DNA of 64,000 bases from Occallatibacter riparius (GCF_025264625.1 NZ_CP093313.1:3596001-3660000); one strand, 5' to 3'; shown: positions 1 to 9,440, counted from the stretch's first letter. Made by a program: numbers and translations. Notes: a model not told the origin generated them from the letters alone.

Positions 1-1
1 T

Positions 2-739
2 GGCAACGAGGTGTATGCCTCACATTATGCCGAACGAAGGGCCTATCGGCTGATCCTCACCTGCGGCACAGTTCTGCTTTGCGGCTCCATGTGGCTGAAC
101 TTATCCTTGGCCCGTCGCCCACTCGTAAACAGGTATATCCGCATCGACGAAATGGGCCGCGCCCAGGCCATCCAATACAGCGATTTGAACTACAGCCCGC
201 GCGAGGGCGAGATTCGGACGTACATAACCGACTGGGCAAATTACCGCTACACGATTGGGCGCGATACCATAGCCAAGAAATACCCGCTCAACTACTACTT
301 TCTGTCCGGGAACCTCGCCTCGCAGCTGATGACCGATGACAACCAGAATCATCTGGTCTCGCAGGTCGTGGGCGGCCAGATCGAGCAGAGTGATGTCGAG
401 GTGAAGAACGTCACCATTACCTCGATGTCGCAGGAGACAGTGCAGGGTGCTTTGATGGCCCGGGGAACGGCGCTGCTGGCTCTGGATAGGCTCTACTCGC
501 CAAGCCACTCGCGGGAGCCGAGAACGGAGCATTGGATGCTCAGTCTGACCTACTACCTGAATCCCAAACAGGTCAGCGATCAAGCCAAAATCTACCCGCA
601 ATATGAGTTCATAAACCCGCTGGGCCTTACGATTACAGAGTTCCACGAAAATCGCGTCTCGGTCGATCCGATTGCACCCGGCGCTTCGGCTCCGGCCACT
701 ACCGGGAGTGCTTCGACAACAGCAGGAGCACTGCGATGA
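2..739 (+). CDS. VirB8/TrbF-like type IV secretion inner-membrane protein (5' partial)
   Basis: This is an assembly-scaffold component of a conjugative type IV secretion system, of the VirB8/TrbF type. The frame is open to the left window edge, so the true start is probably outside. The first visible candidate is GTG at 11. A single membrane segment lies near the N-terminus (about residues 13-32 from that GTG). It is followed by a periplasmic NTF2-like domain with the family-style YIRIDEMGRAQA strand, a WANYRYTIGRD helix region and an aromatic YYF segment. The last 20 residues are low-complexity Ala/Ser/Thr. The stop overlaps the start of the VirB11 gene (ATGA), so the two are translationally coupled. 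VirB9, VirB10 and VirB4 genes are expected to the left. Assignment to VirB8 versus TrbF cannot be separated by eye. Confidence 0.75.
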   Translation, partial: GNEVYASHYAERRAYRLILTCGTVLLCGSMWLNLSLARRPLVNRYIRIDEMGRAQAIQYSDLNYSPREGEIRTYITDWANYRYTIGRDTIAKKYPLNYYFLSGNLASQLMTDDNQNHLVSQVVGGQIEQSDVEVKNVTITSMSQETVQGALMARGTALLALDRLYSPSHSREPRTEHWMLSLTYYLNPKQVSDQAKIYPQYEFINPLGLTITEFHENRVSVDPIAPGASAPATTGSASTTAGALR

Positions 740-1716
740 GCTTTGAACTGATATTGCCGTTCTTTCCCGACGAACTGCGGTCACTCTTACTGGACACGTC
801 CATCTCGGATTTGATGATTAACGGGACAACCGGCATCTATGCGGATCGTGGCGGCGTGATCGAAAAGATCACCCTCTCCACGCCCTATACAAACGACCGC
901 TTGCAGGCCGCAATCGAACGTGTCGCCCGCATCCTTGGACAAGACCTCACCAGCCAGAATCCAATCCTCAATACACGGCTGCCCGACGGCTCCCGCGTAG
1001 CTGTTGTAGGGTCTCCATCTTCTATCAATGGACCGACGTTCACTGTCAGAAAATTCAATCGCTGGTTCACGTCCGATGAACTCATTAAGTCCGGCAGTCT
1101 TCCAGAGCAGATTCGTGACACCGTGATCGGCTTTATCGCAGGGCGAAAGAATGGCATTATCAGCGGCGGGACCGGTTCGGGTAAGACGACTCTGATGAAG
1201 GCTCTGCTTGATCATGTCCCTCTGCATGAACGGCTCATCGTTATCGAGCAACCGGCCGAGTTGAAGCTGACCCATCCAAACGCCGTCAGGTGGGAGGCGG
1301 TCGATGCGATTCCCGGCCAAGTTGCTGTGACTCAGAGCCAACTTGTAGCCGCTGCTATGCGCCATCGTCCCGACCGCATCATCATGGGCGAGGTCCGCGA
1401 CGAGTGCGGCTATGACCTCCTACAAGCAATGAATACGGGACATGGTGGAACACTCTCCACGATTCACGCGAAGAGCGCATGGGACGCGCTGAATCGTCTT
1501 TCTGACCTTGCCCTGAGTGCCCGTGCCAATCTTAACCACTCATTCATCCGTTCCGAGACGGCAGAGGCTATCGACTTCGTCCTGTACTGCGAGCGCGATC
1601 ATGCGGGCAGACGCAGGGTACGCGAGCTTATTGCCGTGAAGGGGTACAGCCACGCGGAACAATCCTTCGAGACAGAGCAACTCTATCTGGCTTCCTCTGC
1701 GCTAGCGGTGGCATGA
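736..1716 (+). CDS. virB11: VirB11/TrbB-family type IV secretion ATPase
   Basis: A hexameric cytoplasmic ATPase that powers pilus assembly and DNA transfer in type IV secretion. The protein is 326 residues, normal for the family. The P-loop GGTGSGKTT is at about residues 143-151. The Asp box and His box follow in the segment GEVRDECGYDLLQAMNTGH (from about residue 217) and in the GGTLSTIHA segment after it. The N-terminal part has the family-style region around the SDLMINGTTGIYADRGG motif. It starts with ATG overlapping the VirB8-like stop codon and is probably the last gene of the T4SS operon, because about 500 bases without a convincing gene follow. Confidence 0.92.
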   Translation: MSFELILPFFPDELRSLLLDTSISDLMINGTTGIYADRGGVIEKITLSTPYTNDRLQAAIERVARILGQDLTSQNPILNTRLPDGSRVAVVGSPSSINGPTFTVRKFNRWFTSDELIKSGSLPEQIRDTVIGFIAGRKNGIISGGTGSGKTTLMKALLDHVPLHERLIVIEQPAELKLTHPNAVRWEAVDAIPGQVAVTQSQLVAAAMRHRPDRIIMGEVRDECGYDLLQAMNTGHGGTLSTIHAKSAWDALNRLSDLALSARANLNHSFIRSETAEAIDFVLYCERDHAGRRRVRELIAVKGYSHAEQSFETEQLYLASSALAVA

Positions 1717-2212
1717 AACGCGGATGGAATCAAAATCGTTATGGTGCTTCACACAGACAAATCGGAGCCACATCTTTCGATCAGAAGGTGTGCGCTTGAG
1801 CATGACGCAGACCAGCTAAAGAAATTCGGGTTCAGCGCCCAATTGCGGCTCTTCGCGGAAATCCTGGTGGGAGTGAGCGAACCGCGGTTGCCGGTTCATG
1901 GCATCGCCAGAATGCGCGCTTGGAGGATTGTTCAGGCGGGTGTCTCCGGTATGTATCCCGCCTTCTGCATGGTCATTGCTTCGGGGTCAATCCGACGCCC
2001 GGCGGCAGGCTCGTTCTTCTGCTTCGGCTTCCACCCCACCACGCAACAAGCGCGTGCCGAGGCCTCGGTGTTGCGCCGCCTTCGGTTACGGTTTCCGTCC
2101 GTGACGGACCCTCCGTAAATGCAGAACTTCGGCCTTGGGAGTCGGACCCACTCGCTGGGCTTCGCCAGGTGTGACCCGAGCAGATCGGGAATCTCAAAAC
2201 GGAGACACAATC
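1717..2212 (+). other. Intergenic stretch without a convincing gene
   Basis: About 500 bases separate the VirB11 gene from ssb. Reading frames exist on both strands (for example 1741-2118 on the plus strand), but they overlap each other. I see no family motif, and the second half of the plus-strand frame reads like out-of-frame translation. The promoter for ssb is presumably here. A Shine-Dalgarno GGAG lies at 2201-2204 before the ssb ATG. Confidence 0.5.
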
Positions 2213-2584
2213 ATGTACCTGAACAAAGTAATCCTAATGGGCTTTCTCGGCGGCGATGCAGTTCTTCGCACCGGCAAAAGCGACAAGCAGTTCACCACAC
2301 TCTCCCTTGCAACCAAGGAGTCCCGCAAGGACAAAGAGAGCGGCAAGTATAACGAGCGCACCGAATGGCATAACCTCATCGTCTTCGGCAAGCTGGCCGA
2401 GTTCGCTGGCAAGCTCAAGAAGGGCGCTCACATCCAGATCGAGGGAAAGATTCAGCATTCTGAATATAAGGGTGTGAAGACCGACACAATCCGGGTGACA
2501 TCCATCCTCAAGCTAGACCGCGCAGAGCGGGTTGCCGCAGAGGAAGAGTTCGATGAAAGCTCCGAAGAGGACGTGGCCGCGTAG
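2213..2584 (+). CDS. ssb: Single-stranded DNA-binding protein
   Basis: A 123-residue OB-fold SSB that would coat single-stranded DNA during conjugative transfer or element replication. The start ATG at 2213 is preceded by GGAG and gives the typical SSB N-terminus MYLNKVILMGFLGGDA. The upstream extension of the frame lacks family features. The conserved TEWHNLIVFGKLAEFA core and the IEGKIQHSEYKGVKTDT strand are visible. The C-terminus is acidic (EEEFDESSEEDVAA), but it lacks the usual terminal DIPF peptide that recruits host replication proteins, a frequent feature of mobile-element SSBs. A strong hairpin terminator follows directly. Confidence 0.93.
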   Translation: MYLNKVILMGFLGGDAVLRTGKSDKQFTTLSLATKESRKDKESGKYNERTEWHNLIVFGKLAEFAGKLKKGAHIQIEGKIQHSEYKGVKTDTIRVTSILKLDRAERVAAEEEFDESSEEDVAA

Positions 2585-2600
2585 GTCCATTTCCCCGCGC

Positions 2601-2629
2601 AAGAAGCCCGGCGCAAGCCGGGCTTCTTT
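2601..2629 (+). terminator. Hairpin terminator after ssb
   Basis: A perfect 12-bp stem (AAGAAGCCCGGC / GCCGGGCTTCTT) with a GCAA tetraloop lies 17 bases after the ssb stop. The T-run is short, but the stem is very stable, so it is a likely intrinsic terminator or attenuator. Confidence 0.75.
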
Positions 2630-2672
2630 ACTGCCAAAGGTCCACACAATCTTTCTCGCGAGAGGTGCCGCT

Positions 2673-3623
2673 ATGAGTCAAATCGCTACCCGTTTCCTGA
2701 GACGCTGCTTTGCTCCCGAAGAGACCGTTGCAATCCTGCTTCGCAACCAGGATGCCGCAGTCCCCATGCAGCGTGTCGTGCGATTGGAGCAGGCTCTTGA
2801 AACCCGATACATGGCGTGGCTCTCATTTCAAAACCAACATGGTCGCAACAATATCTATATCGCTGCGAATCCACTTCGTCCTGGCAGCCGGAAGCGCACC
2901 AAAGAGTGCATCGCTTTAGTCCGGCATTTGTACCTCGATATCGACGAAGAAGGGGATGCTCGTCTCGCTGCACTCCGGGCTTCGGAGTTGGTTCCGCCGC
3001 CGACCTCCATTCTCTCAACATCGCCCAGCAAGTATCAGGTGCTCTGGCGCGTCGAAAGCTTTAACTTTGTGCAGCAGGAACGGATGCTCAAGTTGCTCGC
3101 TATCGCCTTCGGGGGCGATCCCGCTTGCACCGATTGCAACCGCGTCCTGCGTATCCCTGGCTTTCTGAACCGGAAGTATGATCCGGCCCACGGAGTCACG
3201 GTCGAACATCCCGACGATTCCATCTGGACTCCCGATGACTTCCATCTGGACGCAGGCGTAGTCAATGCGCTGCTTGTTGCGCGGGAGATTTCACCCAGCA
3301 AGTCTCAATCGAAACATAGCAATTCGGAGAACGATTGGGCGTGGGTTTCCCACGAGCTTGCCCATGGTAAAGACGCCGCGAAGCTGACCCGGGAGCTGGC
3401 TTCACGCCGCTCTGACAAACCCAATCCGCTGTACTATGCGCAGCGTACCGTGGATGTTGCTTCGGCCCGTCTTTGGCTAATAGAAGGCATCCGCTTCGAC
3501 GACGTCATTACGATGCTCGAATCACGCCGTCGCTTCGAATTTCCCGCCGCACTTTGTTCCGCTCGTGCGCGGGAAATTGCGGCCACGGCAGAAGGCATGA
3601 TCGCCCGTAGAAAGTCCGCTTGA
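2673..3623 (+). CDS. RepB-family DNA primase domain protein
   Basis: A 316-residue protein with the look of the RepB/archaeo-eukaryotic primase domain found on plasmids and conjugative elements. It probably primes synthesis on the transferred or replicating strand. Visible features are a LYLDIDEEGD acidic motif at about residues 88-97, the STSPSKYQVLWRV segment, and CTDCNRVLRIPGFLNRKYD, a highly characteristic stretch of this family. I chose ATG 2673 because it follows GAGAGG at good spacing. The longer frame to 2532 would run back through the ssb terminator and into ssb. The C-terminal third has no motif I recognise. Confidence 0.8.
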   Translation: MSQIATRFLRRCFAPEETVAILLRNQDAAVPMQRVVRLEQALETRYMAWLSFQNQHGRNNIYIAANPLRPGSRKRTKECIALVRHLYLDIDEEGDARLAALRASELVPPPTSILSTSPSKYQVLWRVESFNFVQQERMLKLLAIAFGGDPACTDCNRVLRIPGFLNRKYDPAHGVTVEHPDDSIWTPDDFHLDAGVVNALLVAREISPSKSQSKHSNSENDWAWVSHELAHGKDAAKLTRELASRRSDKPNPLYYAQRTVDVASARLWLIEGIRFDDVITMLESRRRFEFPAALCSARAREIAATAEGMIARRKSA

Positions 3624-3646
3624 TTTCAGCCCAAAAGGAGAACCCA

Positions 3647-3973
3647 ATGCCACTACTCGAAATAACCCAAACTCGCCACGTCAGCGCCTCGATTCGTCTC
3701 ACCGATTCGACGGCTTTGTTGGTCGATCAGTACGCCGCCTTTATCAAAGCTCCGGCAGACAATGTCGTCGAGGAATCGCTGAAACATGTCTTCGCCAAGG
3801 ACCGCGATTTTCAGGAGTATTTGAAGTCGCCACAAGCGCAACGGATTACGCCCACGCTTCGGGTGCGTCGAGGCAATGCCAATGATGGCGCGGAAGCTAC
3901 GACGAAAAAGCCGGTTTCCGTGGCTCCAATGGCACCCCAAACAGCGGCAGTTGCGGCGGGATTGAAGGCATGA
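3647..3973 (+). CDS. Small ribbon-helix-helix-like protein
   Basis: A 108-residue protein starting at ATG 3647, which is preceded by AAAGGAG at ideal spacing. Residues about 12-50 read as a strand followed by two helices (SASIRLTDSTALLVDQ, then a second helix), the pattern of a ribbon-helix-helix DNA-binding or antitoxin-like fold. The C-terminal 40 residues are Ala/Pro/Thr-rich and probably disordered. It lies directly after the primase gene in the conjugation module, so a role in transcriptional control or DNA processing is plausible. Function is inferred from fold and place only. Confidence 0.6.
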   Translation: MPLLEITQTRHVSASIRLTDSTALLVDQYAAFIKAPADNVVEESLKHVFAKDRDFQEYLKSPQAQRITPTLRVRRGNANDGAEATTKKPVSVAPMAPQTAAVAAGLKA

Positions 3974-4058
3974 TCCTCCATCTACATCCTTGGCAGTACG
4001 TAAGCGGTGCTGCGCACCGGGTGTATCTCGACACTCCACCCCTCACAGGGTCGTGCTG

Positions 4059-4123
4059 GGTGCACTTAGGTGCACCTGTTTAGAACCAGCCACATAGCAA
4101 ATTCGGGTGCACCTGGGTGCACC
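4059..4123 (+). promoter_or_regulatory. GGTGCACC repeat cluster: candidate oriT/relaxosome or operator site
   Basis: Four copies of the 8-bp palindrome GGTGCACC occur at 4059-4066 (last base T), 4069-4076, 4106-4113 and 4116-4123. Within each pair the copies are exactly 10 bp apart, one helical turn. The pairs are 37 bp apart between inner copies. The cluster sits immediately before the small ribbon-helix-helix gene of a trwA-trwB-trwC-like operon, where oriT lies in R388-type systems. It may bind that protein as operator, as part of oriT, or both. No nic site can be assigned by eye. Confidence 0.6.
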
Positions 4124-4142
4124 TGAGATTTCGAGGTATTTT

Positions 4143-4505
4143 ATGGCGATTCTCGATACAGAAAATGCCGCAATTTTCGAAGACGGCAGCGCGGCTAACC
4201 GGGTATGCCCTGTGACTGTAAAACTCACCCAGGACGAGCATCGTGAGGTCACAGAACATGCGGAGGGATTGGGACAGGCCCGAAGTGAATGGATGCGGGA
4301 CGTGATTCTTCGTGAGCTGCGAGGCAGATCGGCCGATCCACTCTTGGAGGAAGTCGTGGGCATACGTCTCCTGCTCATCAATGTTCTCCGCCCGCTCGCG
4401 AGTGGACAGCAGATGCCTTCGGAAGCGTTCGACAAGCTGCTTGAACTGATCGGTACCCGAAAGGTGGAGATCATCCAGAAGATGGTCTCCGCAGGGAGGA
4501 GCTAA
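4143..4505 (+). CDS. TrwA-like ribbon-helix-helix relaxosome accessory protein
   Basis: A 120-residue protein whose segment at about residues 24-60 (VTVKLTQDEHREVTEH, then a second helix ending MRDVILREL) fits a ribbon-helix-helix DNA-binding domain. Its place directly before the coupling protein and relaxase matches trwA in R388, a small DNA-binding protein that binds oriT and represses the trwABC operon. ATG 4143 is preferred. A GTG at 4107 is in frame but would start inside the palindromic repeats. The coupling-protein gene starts 2 bases after the stop. The family call comes from context plus fold, not from a recognised full-length match. Confidence 0.65.
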   Translation: MAILDTENAAIFEDGSAANRVCPVTVKLTQDEHREVTEHAEGLGQARSEWMRDVILRELRGRSADPLLEEVVGIRLLLINVLRPLASGQQMPSEAFDKLLELIGTRKVEIIQKMVSAGRS

Positions 4506-4507
4506 AG

Positions 4508-6517
4508 ATGCCAAAGACAATATGGGGCCGCAAAGAGACGATCATTTGGCCGCAGAACAAACCGATCTACACCTATGCCGCTATCTTCGGCGGAATCGCT
4601 CTGACGATGCTGTTTGTATATGGGTGGCTTCGCTTTCTCACGGGGCCTCTGCAGTGGTTTTACGCACCAGTCTATGTCCGCACTTCTTTCTTCGGCAGCT
4701 TCAGCCGGACACACAGAAGCGAGTACCGGATGCTCTTTCTCACTGGATATGGACTGAAGCCGGCGCCTGCGATGAACAAAGATGTCGTACATGGAAGTAC
4801 GCTGGAGCCCGGTGGCCGCGGCATCCCTCTGGCGCTGTCTTCGGCGGCGCTTCAGCTTGGCAACGACTTGCTTTTCCGCGGACCGGTACGGAGCTACCAG
4901 GATGCCCGGCTCCATGAGTACCTGAAAGACGCCGTCTATGACGGACGGGAGCTCTCGGCGCTCTTGAAAGCGCCTGCCTTGTGCGCCTCTGGAGTCTTTC
5001 TCCTCATGCTGCCATTCGCTCTCACGCTTGATGTGAAGCGGCAGAAGGCTCTGAAGTATGGACGGCGTTTGAAGGGCCCGGAGCGACTGACGCCCCAGGA
5101 ATTCAACAAGACTGTGAAGGGCAGCGGCATCGGCTTCAAGACCGACGGCATGAAAGAGATGATTCGGATTCCTGCCAAGGCCGAAGCTCAGCACATGCAG
5201 ATCATCGGCGATACCGGGGCGGGTAAGTCAGCGATGCTTTTTCAGGTGCTCCGGCAAGTGCGGGGCCGGGGAGATTCCGCTATCGTCTATGACCCGGCAC
5301 GCGAGTTCGTGAAACGGTTCTACGACCCATCGAGGGGTGACGTGATCCTAAATCCTCTCGACAAGCGCTGCCCTTATTGGGGCCCTGCCGAGGAGTTGCG
5401 CAGCCGTTCCGAAGCAAAGGCTCTGGCCGCGTCTCTCTTCCAGCCGCCGCAGGATCGGAAGGGCGAATTCTTCATCGAATCCCCGCAGAAGATCTTTGCT
5501 TTTCTGATGGCCTATGGGCCGACGCCGGACGAGCTTGTCCAGTGGATGTCGAACCCGGATGAGATCGACCGCAGACTCAAAGGAACCGAGCACGCCCATC
5601 TGATTGATCCACGAGCCCATCAGCAGCGTGCTGGTGTCCTCGGCTCTCTCGGCTTGGTCGCAGACAGCCTGCGATTGCTGCCGAAGAGAGAAGAGGGCAA
5701 TGGCGCATGGACGGCAACGGAATGGGCGGAGAAGCGGCAGGGTTGGATCTTCATTACCTCGCTTCCAGCGGAGCGTGAAGCGTTGCGGCCTTTGCAGAGC
5801 TTGTGGATTGACTGGCTGGTTTTGCGATTGCTGAATGAACCCACCAAAGACCAGAAGCGGGTCTGGTTCGTCATTGATGAGCTGGCGAGTTTGCAGAAGT
5901 TGCCGCAGCTTCACACGGCGATTACCGAAGGGAGAAAGGGGCGCAACCCGGTCGTACTTGGCTTTCAGGGTAAGGCGCAACTGGAGTACTTGTATGGGCA
6001 TTTGGCGGAAGTGATGCTGTCGCAACCCGCGACGAGCGTTTGGCTCACGACGAAGGAGCCGAATGCCGGAGAGTGGGTCTCGAAATTCATCGGTAAGGTC
6101 GAAATCGAGCGGCTGCGCGAGACGCACTTCGACGGCACAAGAGCAGGGCGCAATTTCACTATTGATAGACAGGTTGAGCCGCTGGTGTTGGAATCCGAAA
6201 TCTCCGGCCTCCCCGACTTGCACGCATTTATGAAGTATCAGAACTATGTGACGTACTTCTCTTTTCCGTACTTCAATATGCCGGAGGTTGCGGAGCCCTT
6301 TGAGCTACGCGAACGCCGGGACGACAAGCTGCCATACGATCCCAAGGCAGCGCGCGGCAGCAGACCGGAGTCGGAATTGAAGCAGGAGCCGGAAACCGCT
6401 ACGCCCGCACCTGAGCCAAATGAGCTTTCGACCGCGCGGTCAATTCAACCCGAACTCATAGCGATTCCCGATACCCATGAGGAACACGTCGCAGTTCAGG
6501 ACGGATGGAGTCTCTAA
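4508..6517 (+). CDS. VirD4/TrwB-type conjugative coupling ATPase
   Basis: An inner-membrane ATPase that links the relaxosome to the type IV secretion channel and pumps DNA. The protein is 669 residues. Membrane segments lie at about residues 21-45 and 155-175, as in TrwB/TraD. The P-loop GDTGAGKS is at about residues 233-240, and FVIDELASLQKLPQL is the Walker B region. The RKGRNPVVLGFQGKAQL stretch is typical of the family. The C-terminal 60 residues are Pro/Glu-rich. It starts 2 bases after the TrwA-like gene, and its stop overlaps the relaxase start by one base. Confidence 0.93.
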   Translation: MPKTIWGRKETIIWPQNKPIYTYAAIFGGIALTMLFVYGWLRFLTGPLQWFYAPVYVRTSFFGSFSRTHRSEYRMLFLTGYGLKPAPAMNKDVVHGSTLEPGGRGIPLALSSAALQLGNDLLFRGPVRSYQDARLHEYLKDAVYDGRELSALLKAPALCASGVFLLMLPFALTLDVKRQKALKYGRRLKGPERLTPQEFNKTVKGSGIGFKTDGMKEMIRIPAKAEAQHMQIIGDTGAGKSAMLFQVLRQVRGRGDSAIVYDPAREFVKRFYDPSRGDVILNPLDKRCPYWGPAEELRSRSEAKALAASLFQPPQDRKGEFFIESPQKIFAFLMAYGPTPDELVQWMSNPDEIDRRLKGTEHAHLIDPRAHQQRAGVLGSLGLVADSLRLLPKREEGNGAWTATEWAEKRQGWIFITSLPAEREALRPLQSLWIDWLVLRLLNEPTKDQKRVWFVIDELASLQKLPQLHTAITEGRKGRNPVVLGFQGKAQLEYLYGHLAEVMLSQPATSVWLTTKEPNAGEWVSKFIGKVEIERLRETHFDGTRAGRNFTIDRQVEPLVLESEISGLPDLHAFMKYQNYVTYFSFPYFNMPEVAEPFELRERRDDKLPYDPKAARGSRPESELKQEPETATPAPEPNELSTARSIQPELIAIPDTHEEHVAVQDGWSL

Positions 6518-9297
6518 TGCTGAACATCTCGAAGCCGCTCTCAGCAAGTCAGGCTCAGACCTACCATGCCAAGGAGTTCACCGCCGCCGAGCAGAACTAC
6601 TGGAAGCAGGGCGACACCATCCAGGGGGAATGGCACGGCATCCTCTCGGAGGAGTTCGCCCTGTCGGGGTCCGTTGGCGCGGAGGAGTTCGCTCGTCTTT
6701 CCCAAGGCCAACACCCACAAACCGGTCATCAGTTGGTCCTCCATCGCACTGTCCATGAATATAAGAATGCGGATGGCAAGATGGTTTCTCCAGTCGAGCA
6801 CCGCGCCGGCTGGGACGCGACATTCTCCGCGCCGAAGTCCATTTCACTGACAGCCCTGGTCGGCGGCGACGACCGTGTACGCGAGGCACATCGGGAAGCT
6901 GTCAACGTCGCACTGAACGAATTGGAGAAATACACACAGGCACGGATCGGCGGCAATAGTCCCGCCGAAACCACCGGGAAGTTTGCCGCTGCCAAGTTCG
7001 AACACGATACCGCTCGCCCCGTCGATGGATACGCCGCGCCGCAGCTCCACACGCATGTCGTCATCTTCAATATGACTGAGCGTGAGAACGGCAAAATGCG
7101 GGCATTGCAGCCGCACTCCTTGTTTGAGAGTCAGCAGTTCGCCACCGCTGTTTACCAATCCCATCTCACATACACACTTCGCGCACTCGGTTATGAAATC
7201 GAACCGGGCAAGAGCGGAGCACCGGACATCAAAGGCTACACGCAGGAATATCTTGATGCCTCCAGTCCGCGTCGCCAGCAGATCGAGGAAGCTCTCTCCC
7301 GCAGTGGTTTCGCGGGCGCAGAGGCGGCACAGATTGCGGCGCACAATACCCGCGACAAGAAAGTCATCCTCTCACCCGATCAAATCTTGGAAGCGCATCA
7401 ACAGATCGCCGATGAGTTCGGCAACCAGGCAGCCAAAGTTGTGGCCTCAGCCAGGGAGCGGAGCATGGAACACGCTCAAGTGCGACCAGACCCGGCGCGC
7501 CATCAGCAGGTGCGTGAAGCCATCACCTTTGCCCGCGATAAGAGCTTTGAGCGCGAAGCCGTCATCGACGAACGGGCTCTCTATGTCGATGCTTTGCGAC
7601 GGGGGATGGGCGAGATGACTTACCGTCAGGTCCGCGCCAATTTCGAGGCACGTGTTGCCTCCGGCGAGTTCAAGCAAGTTTCCGCGAACGCGCACGAGGC
7701 CTGCCGCCGGTTCACCACTGCGGCAACCATCAAAGCCGAGAAGGAAATTGTCCAGCGAGTACAGGATGGACAAGGCCGTGGGTCGCAAATCATGGCAATC
7801 GAGAGCGCGGTTCCTCTCGTAGACTCACGTCCCACTTTCACCCCCGCGCAGAAGAGAGTTGTCGAGGAAGTTCTCACCTCGTCCGACCGCATACAGGGAC
7901 TACAAGGACGAGCAGGAACAGGCAAAACGTCGGTTTTGGAAACCATACGTCAAGGGGCCGAGATGAACGGCTATATCGTGGAGGGTCTTGCGCCAACATC
8001 ACGGGCTGCCAAACAACTTCGCGACGCAGGTATTAAGGCGGATACATTACAACGCTTCCTGGCAGCCGGCGGTCCGCAGGTTTCCGGCGATCCTGGGAGC
8101 AGCCACCTCTACATGGTCGATGAATCCTCTCTGGCATCGACGCAACAGATGCGCGACTTCCTGAACAAGATCGAACCGCAGGATAGAGTCCTGCTAATTG
8201 GGGATACACGCCAGCATCAGGGAGTCGATGCCGGAAAGCCTTTCGAGCAGTTGCAGCAGGCAGGCATGAAGACTGTACAGCTTGACCAAATCATGCGCCA
8301 AAGAGATCCTGAATTGCTGAAAGCCGTCGAGCATCTGTCCAACCACGAGACCGCTATCGGTGTCGAACTCCTAACACAGCAAGGACGCATCACAGAAATT
8401 GTTGACCCGGAGCAGCGTGTTGCTGCGATCGCAAAACAGTACGCGGCGCACCCTGGAAACACTCTTGTTGTTTCGCCCGACAATGCTTCGCGACGGGCCA
8501 TCAATCAGGCGGTGCGGCAGGAATTGCAAACGCTTGGCATCATTGACGAAACCGATTATTCTGTGCGCGTTCTCGTTCCCCGCAACGATATGACCGGGGC
8601 TGATCGCGAATGGGCCGCAAGTTATCAGCCCGGAGACGTCCTGCATTACGTGCGTGGCAGCAAGGAGCACGGCATCGAGGCCAGAAGCTACGCCCAGGTT
8701 GTCACGACGAACCCGGCAGAAAATCTTGTTGCCGTGCGAAAGCAAGACGGCCAGCAAGTGACCTATGACCCGTCACGCCTTCGCGGCATCGCCGCTTACC
8801 GTGAAATTGAGCGAGAGTTTGCCGTAGGAGACAAAATTCAGTTCACTGCACCATCGAAGGACTTGCAGGTTACCAATCGTGATCTCGGCACCATTCAGAG
8901 TATCGGGGAAGATGGCAAGATCAGCGTCCGAATGGAGGGCTCAAAGAACAGGGATGTACGCTTCGACGCCGCCGAGATGCGCCACTTCGATCACGGCTAT
9001 GCCGTGACCTCACACAGCTCGCAGGGACTCACCGCAGAGCGTGTCTTGATCAATATGGACACGGAGGTCCACCCCGAATTGATAAGCAGCCGCTTTGCAT
9101 ATGTCTCTGTCTCTCGCGCGTCGCACGAGGCACAGATTTTCACCAACGATGCGTCCAATCTCGCTGAGAGTCTGAGCCGCGATGTGTCCAAGGCCTCTGC
9201 CATTCATTTCGGCGCAAGCCAAGTTCCAGTTGTGGCCGCAGGGAAGACGACGGCGTTAACAGAGACGCGATCTGTTGGCCTTGGATTAGGTCTATAG
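6517..9297 (+). CDS. MobF/TrwC-type conjugative relaxase-helicase
   Basis: A bifunctional relaxase that nicks oriT, stays covalently attached to the 5' end and unwinds the strand. The protein is 926 residues. Near the N-terminus are the candidate catalytic tyrosines Tyr16 (TYHAKEF) and Tyr28 (QNYWKQ). The LHTHVV metal-binding histidines are at about residue 178. The C-terminal half is a RecD/TraI-type helicase with P-loop GRAGTGKT at about residues 464-471, Walker B MVDESSLAS, and the late helicase motif HSSQGLTAERV. ATG 6517 follows GGATGGAG and overlaps the coupling-protein stop. The upstream ATG at 6505 is less well placed. The relaxase TrwC is the third gene of the same order in R388. Confidence 0.93.
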   Translation: MLNISKPLSASQAQTYHAKEFTAAEQNYWKQGDTIQGEWHGILSEEFALSGSVGAEEFARLSQGQHPQTGHQLVLHRTVHEYKNADGKMVSPVEHRAGWDATFSAPKSISLTALVGGDDRVREAHREAVNVALNELEKYTQARIGGNSPAETTGKFAAAKFEHDTARPVDGYAAPQLHTHVVIFNMTERENGKMRALQPHSLFESQQFATAVYQSHLTYTLRALGYEIEPGKSGAPDIKGYTQEYLDASSPRRQQIEEALSRSGFAGAEAAQIAAHNTRDKKVILSPDQILEAHQQIADEFGNQAAKVVASARERSMEHAQVRPDPARHQQVREAITFARDKSFEREAVIDERALYVDALRRGMGEMTYRQVRANFEARVASGEFKQVSANAHEACRRFTTAATIKAEKEIVQRVQDGQGRGSQIMAIESAVPLVDSRPTFTPAQKRVVEEVLTSSDRIQGLQGRAGTGKTSVLETIRQGAEMNGYIVEGLAPTSRAAKQLRDAGIKADTLQRFLAAGGPQVSGDPGSSHLYMVDESSLASTQQMRDFLNKIEPQDRVLLIGDTRQHQGVDAGKPFEQLQQAGMKTVQLDQIMRQRDPELLKAVEHLSNHETAIGVELLTQQGRITEIVDPEQRVAAIAKQYAAHPGNTLVVSPDNASRRAINQAVRQELQTLGIIDETDYSVRVLVPRNDMTGADREWAASYQPGDVLHYVRGSKEHGIEARSYAQVVTTNPAENLVAVRKQDGQQVTYDPSRLRGIAAYREIEREFAVGDKIQFTAPSKDLQVTNRDLGTIQSIGEDGKISVRMEGSKNRDVRFDAAEMRHFDHGYAVTSHSSQGLTAERVLINMDTEVHPELISSRFAYVSVSRASHEAQIFTNDASNLAESLSRDVSKASAIHFGASQVPVVAAGKTTALTETRSVGLGLGL

Positions 9298-9440
9298 GGT
9301 TCAGGAAAATAGTCTTTCGACGACCGAGTGGACGCAATTCATCGTCGAAATTGACTATGCCATGCAACGCACTTACAGGGGAAGCCGAAACCATTCCCCA
9401 AGGTCCTGAGCACTGCTCGAGGCATCGATCAGAGTGTCGC

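Noticed and set aside
1741..2118. 125-residue plus-strand frame after the VirB11 gene
   Set aside because: No family motif, no clear ribosome site, and the second half resembles out-of-frame translation. The opposite strand also has open frames here.
5348..6223. 291-residue minus-strand frame
   Set aside because: Antisense shadow of the VirD4/TrwB gene, which has its P-loop and Walker B in the other frame.
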